Made by a program: the position numbers and the translations under genes | NCBI RefSeq assembly: GCF_051251695.1 | Contig: NZ_JBPOEU010000006.1 | Location: 96,848 to 160,847 of the forward strand | Length of the DNA stretch: 64,000 nt | Source: Maritalea sp051251695 | GTDB taxonomy: Bacteria > Pseudomonadota > Alphaproteobacteria > Rhizobiales > Devosiaceae | Direction of reading: 5' to 3' | Part shown: positions 17,567 through 25,638 of the stretch, piece by piece | Layout: the number at the start of each line of letters is the position of its first letter | Position numbering within the stretch: the stretch's first letter is position 1 | Notes under the pieces: generated by a model | Told to the model about the DNA's origin: nothing | The model's input: the letters and a program-made list of their open reading frames with translations, nothing else | Databases searched by the model: none

Positions 17567-18018
17567 TTTTCACGTCCGGTGCCCGAGCTTGTTAGCTTTC
17601 CCAGTAGAGTTGCCAATTGCTTGGTTTCTTCATCCGACAATTTTGCACCCATCGCATTTTCAATGGCAGGACCATAAACGCTCCACATCTTTTTGCGCAA
17701 ATCGAGCCCTTTCTGGGTGATGCTCACAATCTGTCCTCGTCCATCTTCAGCACAGTCTTGCCGGGCGATCAGGCCTTCCGACTCGAGCTTGTTGATCAAA
17801 CGCGAAATGCCATATTGGGGCATCAACATTCTGGACTGCAGGTCGCAGGCACGTTGACCCGATTTATTTGATCGTTCCAATTCCCACAGCACATCGTACC
17901 ACGTCACCGGCGGCAGACCTGCTTCTTTAAGGGTCGCTTCGACCGATTCATGGGCAATTGTGCGGGAACAAAACAGTCGCGCCCACGCTATTTGGGTTGT
18001 TTCACTTGGTATCATCAT
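17563..18018 (-). CDS. MarR family transcriptional regulator
   Basis: 151 residues. Winged-helix regulator: LPPVTWYDVLWELERS, the recognition-helix region MPQYGISRLINKLESEGLIARQ, and the wing CAEDGRGQIVSITQKG, with dimerisation helices at both ends. MarR proteins usually repress and are released by phenolic or oxidising compounds. It is divergent from a glutathione S-transferase gene over an 81-bp gap that contains two matching palindromes, so it most likely represses both directions. Confidence 0.9.
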   Translation of the reverse strand: MMIPSETTQIAWARLFCSRTIAHESVEATLKEAGLPPVTWYDVLWELERSNKSGQRACDLQSRMLMPQYGISRLINKLESEGLIARQDCAEDGRGQIVSITQKGLDLRKKMWSVYGPAIENAMGAKLSDEETKQLATLLGKLTSSGTGREK

Positions 18019-18031
18019 ACAGCGAATATAG

Positions 18032-18083
18032 ATGCAACTGCATTGACTTTCAACTTCTATATGTTATTTAGATGCAATTGCAT
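18032..18083. promoter_or_regulatory. Twin MarR-type operators
   Basis: ATGCAACTGCAT (18032-18043) and ATGCAATTGCAT (18072-18083) are near-perfect 12-bp palindromes, both preceded by TAG, exactly 40 bp apart, about four helical turns. They fill the gap between the divergent MarR and GST genes. Binding by the adjacent MarR protein is inferred. Confidence 0.7.
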
Positions 18084-18099
18084 GTAACTGGAGATCGAA

Positions 18100-18771
18100 A
18101 TGCCAAACTATAAACTCATCAGCTTTCCACTTTGCCCTTACGTTCAACGCGCCCTAATTGTGCTTGCGGAAAAAAACGTGCCGTTTGAACGGGTTGATAT
18201 CGATTTGGCAAACAAGCCAGATTGGTTCCTAAAACTCTCGCCTTTAGGTAAGGTCCCAGTGCTAAAGGCTGATGAAGAAGTATTGTTTGAAAGCCAAGTG
18301 ATCGCTGAGTATTTAGACGAGGTCACAGCAGGTTCTCTCCATCCAACCGACCTGCTTCAAAAAGCACGTCACCGCGCATGGATCGGATTTGCATCGCAAA
18401 CATTGTCTTCGATTTTGGGCCTATATACGGTCAAAACGGCAGAGGAGTTTGAAGAAAAACGCCTTGCTGTTGTTGAAAAGTTCGCCCGCGTCGCAGAACA
18501 GGTTAAAGGCCCATTTTTCGCTGGCGACCAGTTCCATTTGGTAGACGGCGTATGGGGAACAGTTTTCCGCTATATACAAACAATTGAAACGCTGGGTGAT
18601 TTTGATTTTTACCAAACATCTGAAAAGTTGCGCACATGGCACAATAAAGTTTTGGCCCGCCAGAGCGTAGTCGACGCGGCACCGACTGACTATTCAGATC
18701 AGCTTTTGAGCTTCATCAAGAAAAAACAAGGCCACCTTGCGTCATTCGTAAATGATCAAATAGCGGCCTAA
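18100..18771 (+). CDS. Glutathione S-transferase family protein
   Basis: 223 residues. N-terminal thioredoxin-like domain with SFPLCPYVQRALIVL; Cys12 is in the catalytic position, as in omega/beta-like GSTs, followed by GKVPVLKADEEVLFESQVIAEYLDE, the glutathione-binding cis-Pro and SNAIL-like motif. The C-terminal half is helical. Likely detoxifies electrophiles or reduces mixed disulfides in the cytoplasm. It is divergent from, and presumably repressed by, the MarR protein at 17563-18018. Confidence 0.9.
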   Translation: MPNYKLISFPLCPYVQRALIVLAEKNVPFERVDIDLANKPDWFLKLSPLGKVPVLKADEEVLFESQVIAEYLDEVTAGSLHPTDLLQKARHRAWIGFASQTLSSILGLYTVKTAEEFEEKRLAVVEKFARVAEQVKGPFFAGDQFHLVDGVWGTVFRYIQTIETLGDFDFYQTSEKLRTWHNKVLARQSVVDAAPTDYSDQLLSFIKKKQGHLASFVNDQIAA

Positions 18772-18780
18772 AGAAATTGA

Positions 18781-18801
18781 GGCGGGGGCATTGCTCCCGC
18801 C
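18781..18801. terminator. GC hairpin between convergent genes
   Basis: GGCGGG (18781-18786) pairs with CCCGCC (18796-18801). It lies between the GST stop and the leftward ctlX-like stop. The leftward transcript continues into a U-rich stretch, so it more likely terminates that direction. Confidence 0.5.
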
Positions 18802-18815
18802 AAATTCGAAAAACT

Positions 18816-19757
18816 TTAGGCCTTATTGCGCGGTGTTAAATGAATGCCCGCGATCATGCAGCGCACCGAGCCGCCAGCCATCTCAATTGTAGGCACCGAC
18901 AAAGGCAATAATTTTGCGCTTTTTTCGATCCGTCTTTTCTGCGCTGGTGTCAACGCGTCATGGGCGGTTTTTGATAAAACCAAAAGATTGCCATCAGTAC
19001 CAGTAAGCTCAATCGCATTACCCAAAAAGCTAGCAATTTGATCGGGCGTAAGGTCAATCACATGACGGCCAGATTGTTCAAATCGTTCAACAATTTCTTT
19101 GCGCCGTATGGGGTCGACAATCATACCAGTAGAAATCAGCACAAATTCTGTCGCAATGCACATCAGCACATTGGTGTGATAAATGTCATCGCCCGCAGCA
19201 TCTTTGGCATCAAAAACCATCGGCTCATAGCCAAAATGAGTGCAAAAGCGCTCAAGTGCAATCGGGTCGAGCCGATGCGAACGCACCGCATAGGCAACGC
19301 GCTCGATATGGTCCAGCACCATCGCGCCTGTGCCTTCAAGAAAAATCCCATCCGGCTCTAGCCCAGAATAGTCGACGATTTCTTGCACACGATAGCAGCG
19401 TTTTAGTTTTTCAATGACGTCTGCGCGGCGCTCTTTTCGCCGACTTGTCGCGTACATGGGATAAATCGCAACGTGACCGCCCGGATGGGTGGAAAACCAA
19501 TTGTTGGGAAACACGCTGTCCGGGGTGTCTTTGCTCTCATCATCAAACAAATGAACGCGCACGCCGTAGGTTTCCAACTTTGCAACAGCCTGCGTCACTT
19601 CGTTAAACGCCAATTTAGCCAGATCTACGTTTCCCCGCGCCTGTGACGTCGACTGAAACTTGTTGTCAGCCGCCGTTTCAGTGTTCGGGTGGAAATGGTG
19701 CGGACGCACCATCACAATGGCATTTGGCGCCTGGGCACTGCGTCGCTTCATTAACAT
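18816..19757 (-). CDS. ctlX: Citrulline/arginine deiminase-like hydrolase (CtlX)
   Basis: 313 residues from ATG 19757, one base after the ocd stop; ATG 19751 is also possible. Guanidino-group-modifying fold. Seen: VRPHHFHPNTETAADN at the N-terminus, DSVFPNNWFSTHPGG with the substrate-binding Asp/Asn, IFLEGTGAMVLDH, HTNVLMCIATEFVLI with the catalytic His, and the C-terminal GGSVRCMIAGIH with the catalytic Cys. CtlX converts citrulline to ornithine (releasing CO2 and NH3), which would feed the ornithine cyclodeaminase encoded directly upstream. Confidence 0.88.
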   Translation of the reverse strand: MLMKRRSAQAPNAIVMVRPHHFHPNTETAADNKFQSTSQARGNVDLAKLAFNEVTQAVAKLETYGVRVHLFDDESKDTPDSVFPNNWFSTHPGGHVAIYPMYATSRRKERRADVIEKLKRCYRVQEIVDYSGLEPDGIFLEGTGAMVLDHIERVAYAVRSHRLDPIALERFCTHFGYEPMVFDAKDAAGDDIYHTNVLMCIATEFVLISTGMIVDPIRRKEIVERFEQSGRHVIDLTPDQIASFLGNAIELTGTDGNLLVLSKTAHDALTPAQKRRIEKSAKLLPLSVPTIEMAGGSVRCMIAGIHLTPRNKA

Positions 19758-19758
19758 G

Positions 19759-20826
19759 TTAGACTGCCGCCTGCTGTGGCTTTGCCGCACGTTGAACCAT
19801 GCCGAACAAGTCGCGTGGATCATCTGGGTCGGCGATCATATCAAGGTCTTCATAAAACCCTGTTGCCTTATATTTGTCGCGCAAATAACGAAGGGCCGAA
19901 AAGTCCTCAGTCGCAAAACCAACACCGTCAAATAGTGTGATTTGACCCTCGCTCGTGCGGCCTTTCGCTTTGCCAGTAATCACTTCCCAAAGCTCGGTAA
20001 CCGGATGGTCATCGTCTAACTGCTGAATTTCGCCTTCAATGCGGGTTTGTGGCGGATATTCAACGAAAATGCTTGAACGCAGCAAAATGTCTTTGTGCAA
20101 TTCTGTCTTGCCCGGGCAATCGCCGCCAATCGCATTGATGTGCAAACCAGAGCCAACCATATTGTCGGTCAAAATGGTCGCATATTGCTTGTCCGCTGTA
20201 CAAGTCGTAACGACTTGCGCGCCTTCCAAGGCTTCCTCGGAAGACGTACAGCTCACCACTTTCAACCCACGGCCCGCCAAGTTACGGGCGCATTTTTCAG
20301 TCGCTGCCGAGTCAATATCGTAAAGGCGAACCTCGTTAATGCCCAAAATGGTTTTAAACGCCAACGCTTGGAATTCTGACTGCGCGCCATTGCCGATCAG
20401 TGCCATCGTATCCGCGCCTTTTGCCGCCAGATGCTTCGCTGCAACCGCCGAAGTGGCCGCCGTGCGCAGGGCCGTCAAAATGGTCATTTCGGACAGAAGA
20501 ACCGGGTAGCCAGTTGCAACATCTGCCAACATGCCAAAAGCCGTTACCGTTTGCAGGCCTTCTTTGGTGTTGGCAGGGTGCCCGTTCACATATTTAAATC
20601 CATAAACTTCACCGTCGCTGGTCGGCATCAGTTCAATTACGCCTTTTTCAGAATGCGATGGCACACGCGGTGTTTTGTCGAAAAGTTCCCACCGCTTAAA
20701 ATCATCCTCAACATATTGAGCAATGCCCTCAAGCATTTCTTCAACGCCGATAGACAGGACAATCTTCATCATGTGATCGACACTAACGAAGGGGACGATG
20801 TTCAGCGAATTCGGTGCAAATTTCAT
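19759..20826 (-). CDS. ocd: Ornithine cyclodeaminase
   Basis: 355 residues. Converts ornithine to proline and ammonia using bound NAD. Seen: FKYVNGHPANTKEGLQTVTAFG, the substrate-site Arg and Lys near RTAATSAVAAKHL, the Rossmann motif ALIGNGAQSEFQALAF, and INAIGGDCPGKTEL. Length matches the bacterial enzyme. With ctlX it forms a citrulline to ornithine to proline route. The gene is divergent from an Lrp/AsnC regulator over 160 bp, the usual control partner. Confidence 0.92.
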   Translation of the reverse strand: MKFAPNSLNIVPFVSVDHMMKIVLSIGVEEMLEGIAQYVEDDFKRWELFDKTPRVPSHSEKGVIELMPTSDGEVYGFKYVNGHPANTKEGLQTVTAFGMLADVATGYPVLLSEMTILTALRTAATSAVAAKHLAAKGADTMALIGNGAQSEFQALAFKTILGINEVRLYDIDSAATEKCARNLAGRGLKVVSCTSSEEALEGAQVVTTCTADKQYATILTDNMVGSGLHINAIGGDCPGKTELHKDILLRSSIFVEYPPQTRIEGEIQQLDDDHPVTELWEVITGKAKGRTSEGQITLFDGVGFATEDFSALRYLRDKYKATGFYEDLDMIADPDDPRDLFGMVQRAAKPQQAAV

Positions 20827-20986
20827 CGATCTAGGGCCTTAGCTTTGGTTGTGCTCGCGCAGCGTGAATTAACAAAAACAGAGTGTAACGCGCCAAAATT
20901 TCAATTAAAATGGCAAAAGCTTGCAAAAATCGGCAGCTTCTTGATAATATTGTCACTCAAATATGTGAAAATTGATAGTGAGCGCG

Positions 20987-21424
20987 ATGCAGCACGACAA
21001 ATACATTCTTGATTCACTCGACCATGAATTGGTCAGCCTGTTGCGCTCAGACGGACGCGCCTCATTGGCCAAGCTGGCCGAAATGCTAAAAGTCTCCCGC
21101 GGCACCGTGCAAAACCGGCTCGACCGGCTCTTAGCGTCCGGCACATTGCTCGGCTTTTCGGTGCGGGTGCGCGAAGACTATGACAATGATCAGGTCCGCG
21201 CCGTAATGATGATCGAAATCGTCGGAAAATCCACCGCCGACGTCATTCGAAAACTACGCGGCCTACCAGAAATCCACACCATCCACTCCACCAACGGCAA
21301 TTGGGATCTAATCGCAGAAATCCACTCGGGATCATTGTCCGAGTTCGACAATGTATTGCGTAAAGTTCGCATGATTGATGGGATTTTGAATTCTGAAACG
21401 AACTTGCTGCTGAGTTCTGTTTAA
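20987..21424 (+). CDS. Lrp/AsnC family transcriptional regulator (intact copy)
   Basis: 145 residues from ATG 20987 (TTG 20972 less likely). N-terminal helix-turn-helix (LDHELVSLLRSDGRASLAKLAEML to SRGTVQNRLDRLLASG), then the RAM effector domain (VRAVMMIEIVGKSTADVIRKL, HSTNGNWDLIAEIH). It probably senses an amino acid, likely ornithine or arginine, and controls the divergent ocd-ctlX operon. Bases 21167-21424 recur almost exactly at 58670-58927, fused to unrelated gene pieces, so this is the complete member of a duplicated pair. Confidence 0.93.
   Translation: MQHDKYILDSLDHELVSLLRSDGRASLAKLAEMLKVSRGTVQNRLDRLLASGTLLGFSVRVREDYDNDQVRAVMMIEIVGKSTADVIRKLRGLPEIHTIHSTNGNWDLIAEIHSGSLSEFDNVLRKVRMIDGILNSETNLLLSSV
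21167..21424 (+). repeat. Direct repeat copy A: lrp 3' half
   Basis: 258 bp matching 58670-58927 with nine differences: eight synonymous codon changes and TAA versus TGA. The encoded 85 residues are identical. Weak similarity continues about 20 bp beyond the stop. Confidence 0.95.
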
Positions 21425-21439
21425 AGCCAATGGCGCTAT

Positions 21440-22219
21440 TCAGGATATGACTAAATAGGCAATTGCGATAACGTTCAGCGAATTCACCAAGAAATGAAAA
21501 ACAAACGCCGGCCAAATGCTTCTGGTCTTGTAAACGACAAAGGCCATGAACAGGCTGAGCGGGATCAATTGCGGGAGCAGCCAAAGTTGAAACGTGTGGT
21601 AAAGCGCAAATGCGACGCCATTTACAACCCATGCAGCAGCGCCCAAACCGAACATTTTGGGCAAGAGCCAAGCGCGGAAATACAGTTCTTCCACAAGTAT
21701 GTTGAGCAGCAAAGTAACAACCATTAAGCCTATCAACCAATAGGCGCCCTTTAGTCTAAATCCTGGGGTCAGGTCACTCGGCAACACGGATATCGGGTCG
21801 ATAGTTGGATCGAGGAAAAACGGGAAATGGTCTGGCGCGCTTAACCCGGAAAACTCACTCCAGACCGTATTCAACCCACCTGTGCCGCCAGCAACAACTA
21901 ACCCGACAACCAATATGCCAGATGCAAAAAGCCATTGGCGTCGATCAAGTGGCTTGAGGCACATTCGGCTTCTTAAATTAATGCCTAATTCTCTGGCTTC
22001 TTTGTTCATCAACCAAAGCGGGGCGAGGGTGAAGCCCAGCAACATTACAGAAGCAACAATCGGCCATGCGACAATGGCAGGCATACCGTTTGCGTGAAGG
22101 AGTGGCAAAACAGCATGAAACCCAGTGAATGCGATGGCGCTGGGAATACCAAATGCAGCAACCAATTGCACCCAGTTGAGTTGCCGCGTTTTCGCCCAGT
22201 CAAATTGCGTATTCGTCAT
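21440..22219 (-). CDS. CPBP family intramembrane metalloprotease (CAAX-like)
   Basis: 259 residues from ATG 22219, behind GGGGCAAG; TTG 22270 would add 17. About seven to eight membrane segments. The family's motifs are present: EELYFRAWLLP (Glu-Glu-x3-Arg), FALYHTFQLW (Phe-x3-His) and HFLVNSLN (His-x3-Asn). Such proteases process prenylated proteins in eukaryotes; in bacteria some act in peptide maturation or bacteriocin immunity. No peptide gene is seen nearby, so the role is open. It converges on lrp with only 15 bp between the stops. Confidence 0.9.
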   Translation of the reverse strand: MTNTQFDWAKTRQLNWVQLVAAFGIPSAIAFTGFHAVLPLLHANGMPAIVAWPIVASVMLLGFTLAPLWLMNKEARELGINLRSRMCLKPLDRRQWLFASGILVVGLVVAGGTGGLNTVWSEFSGLSAPDHFPFFLDPTIDPISVLPSDLTPGFRLKGAYWLIGLMVVTLLLNILVEELYFRAWLLPKMFGLGAAAWVVNGVAFALYHTFQLWLLPQLIPLSLFMAFVVYKTRSIWPAFVFHFLVNSLNVIAIAYLVIS

Positions 22220-22337
22220 CTTGCCCCGTTTTGGCGTTTGGCCTCCGATTGGAGTACCATTTAATAACAAATCAAATTATTGCAAGTATTGTCTTGCTAT
22301 TAGAGAGGGCGGATGCCTTCGCGCTTGTCCTCTGCAA

Positions 22338-23297
22338 TTATTCAAATGCTGGAAACTGCGTAATTGAATCTACAATCGGGCCGTCATGGGTGGGCACAAT
22401 CTGGATGTCTGGATTGTCCTTCCAAACTTCGTGCAACAGCGCCAGCGTTGTTTCTGTTTGCTCTTTGTCATGGTCGACCATGCCTTGAACCAAAGGAATT
22501 TTTGGTCGTAACTCAGTGATGGCTTTAAACGACCAGCTGGCATCGCCGATGAAGAAATAGCGTTTGCTGTTTGCTGTGCTCACAAACAATCCCATGCTGC
22601 CTGCAGTGTGGCCGCCTAGAGGCACCGCAACGACGCTTCCATCGTTGAACACGTCAAAGCTGCGCTCAAACGGTCCGTATTGCTTTGCATCAAATTGAAC
22701 GAAGTTCCAATCCGTATCAGACCGCATCACATACTCTTCAAAAATTGAAAATTGTCGGGCGGCAGTTGCTTGGGCGTCCGTCAATTCTTGCTCTGTGGTC
22801 CAAATTGGTAATTGAGGGAAGTCAGGGATGACCGCCGCGTGGTCCCAGTGCAGGTGGGTTAAAACAATATAGTCGAGCTTTGACGCATAGTAATCCGCGT
22901 TCGCAAATCGCTGTTTGGCCGTTTCGCTCTGCTCAAAGGCAAATAGTTGCTCTTCAAGCACATTGAAATTGTCCGCATGTTCTCTAGCAATGTTTGTGCC
23001 GATGCCACCTTCTAGCATAAACGTGGCTTTTGGGTGCTCAATCACAAATCCTGAATAAACACTGCGATGGTATCTGCCCAGATCACCACCGCTATAAATC
23101 AGCGCTTCGGGTGAAACATTCTGTCCCGTTGAGAAAGCAGAAAGTTTGATTTGCGAGGGAACTTGTGGTGCTGGGATACTCGCATCAATGTCCAGCATTG
23201 ATGTTACCGTTCTTGGCCAAAATTGATAGGTGAAAAAACCAAAAATGCCAACAACGATGAGGGCAGCAACGCCGCCTACAATCTTGATAATACGCAT
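22338..23297 (-). CDS. Membrane-anchored MBL-fold hydrolase
   Basis: 319 residues. One N-terminal membrane helix (IVGGVAALIVVGIFGFFTYQF) anchors the protein with the enzyme outside the cytoplasm. Metallo-beta-lactamase fold: LTHLHWDHAA gives HxHxDH, GGHTAGSMGLF the next His, FIGDASW the bridging Asp and PTHDGP the last His, so a two-zinc site is complete. Similar to lactonase-type members, but substrate is unknown. It follows the TetR gene by 13 bp and so shares its transcript. Confidence 0.88.
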   Translation of the reverse strand: MRIIKIVGGVAALIVVGIFGFFTYQFWPRTVTSMLDIDASIPAPQVPSQIKLSAFSTGQNVSPEALIYSGGDLGRYHRSVYSGFVIEHPKATFMLEGGIGTNIAREHADNFNVLEEQLFAFEQSETAKQRFANADYYASKLDYIVLTHLHWDHAAVIPDFPQLPIWTTEQELTDAQATAARQFSIFEEYVMRSDTDWNFVQFDAKQYGPFERSFDVFNDGSVVAVPLGGHTAGSMGLFVSTANSKRYFFIGDASWSFKAITELRPKIPLVQGMVDHDKEQTETTLALLHEVWKDNPDIQIVPTHDGPIVDSITQFPAFE

Positions 23298-23310
23298 GTG
23301 AAATACTCCG

Positions 23311-23901
23311 TTACGCGAGATATAGTTTTATGTGAGAAGCGGCGCGGTTGAGGGGAGCAACACTCTTTTCAGCGCGCGCCAAGATCATCGCGCCTTCTAT
23401 CGCTGCGAGAAGAAACTCAGCTAGTTCTTTCGATTTTTCAGATGCAAACCCGCTTGAAACCAAAAATGCCGCGCACTGGTCTGTCCAATGCGCAAAAGCA
23501 GCATCGCAGGCTTTCCGAATACTTTCGGATTCAGATGCCATCTCTAAGTTTATGGTGGTAATCGGACAGCCCTTCGTGAAATCCGATCCACTTAGGTTTT
23601 GACTAAAATGGCCATTCAGCAAATCCACAAATTGATCGACACTCGCGGCCATTCCACGTGCCGCTTCAATGTTTGCGCCGATTTCAAGTTTCGATGCTTC
23701 GATCACAGCAACTGCGATTTCCTCTTTCCCTTTGGGGAAGTGGTAATACATCGAGCCCTTGGGTAATCCGCCGACCGTGCAAATTTCATTGAGGCCAATC
23801 GCTTGGTACCCCTTTGCTTGAAACAGCTCTGCTGCCACAGCTATCAGCCGCTCACGTGTTAGTTCACCTTTAGTTTTTTTTGCTGCTTCTGGCTTTACCA
23901 T
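23311..23901 (-). CDS. TetR family regulator, LmrA/YxaF-like
   Basis: 196 residues. N-terminal TetR helix-turn-helix (ELTRERLIAVAAELFQAKGY, then LPKGSMYYHFPKGKEEIAV). The PKGS-YYHFP-GKEE wording and the C-terminal domain beginning DQFVDLL, with GCPITTINLE, match the LmrA/YxaF group, which in Bacillus responds to flavonoids. It is the first gene of a leftward pair with the MBL hydrolase; a palindrome like the known LmrA/YxaF site lies upstream, so autoregulation is likely. Confidence 0.9.
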   Translation of the reverse strand: MVKPEAAKKTKGELTRERLIAVAAELFQAKGYQAIGLNEICTVGGLPKGSMYYHFPKGKEEIAVAVIEASKLEIGANIEAARGMAASVDQFVDLLNGHFSQNLSGSDFTKGCPITTINLEMASESESIRKACDAAFAHWTDQCAAFLVSSGFASEKSKELAEFLLAAIEGAMILARAEKSVAPLNRAASHIKLYLA

Positions 23902-23970
23902 CGTCAGTCCCTAATTAATTACTACCCAGTCACCAAACCTTCATGGCAGATTGCTAGTAACAAATTAAAA

Positions 23971-23982
23971 TAGACCAGTCTA
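23971..23982. promoter_or_regulatory. TetR (LmrA/YxaF-type) operator
   Basis: TAGACCAGTCTA: arms TAGAC and GTCTA with two bases between, flanked by AT-rich sequence, 70 bp ahead of the TetR start. It closely resembles the LmrA/YxaF box known from Bacillus, and the adjacent regulator belongs to that group. Confidence 0.7.
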
Positions 23983-24193
23983 TATAAATTATGAAATTGA
24001 AAGAATGCACATGTTGAAACGAATATATGGTTCATTGATGTTGGGTTTGGATAAGTGGGCACCTTACCAATCCTGTCGCGACCAAACGCCAATCAAAACC
24101 ATTCACGTTCTTTCACATATTCATATATTTAGGAAGCTCTAGCCATTCTGTACTGTATGCCTTACCAATTGGCGCACTGATTGGGGGAATAAC

Positions 24194-25307
24194 ATGGGGC
24201 ACAGTAGTAATTCGGCGAACAGGGCAATTCTTTATTCTTTGACAGCAATGTTTTCACTTAGTTACCTAGATCGGCAAGTTTTAAATATTACGCTAAACGA
24301 TATTGGGGTTGAGTTTGCACTAAGCGACTTGCAATTGGGTAGCTTGTCCGGAATTGCTTTTGCAATCGTTTATGTCATATTTGGGTTCCCTATCGCGCGC
24401 ATTATTCGCCCCGGCAACCGTAAGATGATCGCAATAGGTGCGCTAACCCTTTGGAGTGGCATGACTGCCTTAATGGGGTTGGCAAGCTCATTTGGCACTT
24501 TGTTGATCGCGCGTGTTGGCGTGGGGGTTGGTGAGGCTGGCTGCGTGCCGCCATCGCACTCAATGATTGTTGGCGCTTTGGATGTATTTCAAATTTGAAG
24601 AGCTTAAGTCAAACTCCAACCTTAAAAAAACATCACCAAAAGGAATTGGCTACAAATCGCTCGTAAAACAACTTGTTATGGACAAGAGTTGTTGTCACTC
24701 GCTCTTTGGTGCCGCCCTTGCCGCAATGGTGAGCTTGGGCGCGGGAGCGTGGATTGCTGCATTTCTAATCCGCGCTCACGGGCTGAGTATCGCCCATGTC
24801 GGCATTTATCTAGCGATCACAATAGGCATCGTTGGCGCGTTGGGTACATGGCTAGGTGGTGTCATATCTGACCACCTTGGCAGTAAAGATCCAACGTGGC
24901 GACTTAAGTTCATTGCTGTTACTTTATTGATCGCGAAGCCTTTCGCGATATTGTTTTATCTCTTGGACAATACTACGTTAGCGCTCGTCGTTTTTATCGT
25001 GCCAGCATTGACCGGGGCGATGCTTATTGGTCCTACCTTTTCTCATCTTTATTCCCGCGTGGAAGCTTCCTCGCGCCCCATGGTGACTGCCATATTCATG
25101 TTTATGGTCAATTTGATTGGGCTTGGCCTGGGACCAATATTAGTTGGGCTAATGAGTGACGCGCAATTCTCAGCATATGGTCCGAATTCATTACGCTATG
25201 CTTTGGTGGCATTGCAGATTGCTGGTTTTTGGGCTGCGGTTCATTTTTGGATCGCGGGTCGTGCCATTAAGTTTGATTTTGTTGGTTCTGTGCAAAGCAA
25301 GATTTAA
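24194..25307 (+). pseudogene. MFS transporter (spinster-like), internal deletion and frameshift
   Basis: The first 130 residues (24194-24598) are a normal MFS N-terminus: FSLSYLDRQVLNITLNDIG, four membrane segments, and ARVGVGVGEAGCVPPSHSMI, typical of spinster-like carriers. The frame then ends at TGA 24596. A second frame from about 24567 to 25307 resumes at the central loop (ALWMYFKFEELKSN) and carries the last six membrane segments. About 60 residues, roughly segments five and six, are missing and the halves are out of frame. The join lies near 24570-24580. The product cannot be a full transporter. Confidence 0.85.
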
Positions 25308-25638
25308 TTTTCTCCCTTAACCATTTAATTCCCTCATCTTCTGCCGCCCGTTTGTGCCAAATGAGATGAAATTGTTGGTTACTCAGCTCCAATGGCAAAT
25401 CAAAAATCTGCAAGCCGTATTGAGGCGAAGCTTGCTCTGCATAACGGCGCGGCACGATGCCGACTAGGTCAGTGCTCGCAACGAGTTGGACGATAGAACT
25501 GACTTTGTACACTTGGCAAACCTCGCAAAGAAAATTTTGACCGGGGCGTTTTATGAAGAGTGTATCAAGTACCTTAACCCACATATCGGGTGGGTTCGCA
25601 GCGTTTGACCTAGCAGGTATCCTTTCGAGAATTTCCAA
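25267..25638 (-). pseudogene. LysR family regulator, C-terminal remnant
   Basis: An open frame of 123 residues whose last 85 or so (from NFLCEVCQVYKVSS onward) match the end of the LysR effector domain: SSIVQLVASTDLVGIVPRRYAEQ, then FDLPLELSNQQFHLIWHKR and GIKWLREKI. The DNA-binding domain and first half of the effector domain are absent; upstream sequence belongs to the oppositely oriented anchor/autotransporter gene starting near 25553. It is a broken 3' remnant and overlaps the MFS pseudogene's end by about 40 bp. Confidence 0.75.

Noticed and set aside
21440..22219. CPBP protease as part of a bacteriocin immunity or defence system
   Set aside because: No small peptide, leader, or export gene is visible nearby; only the family is supported.
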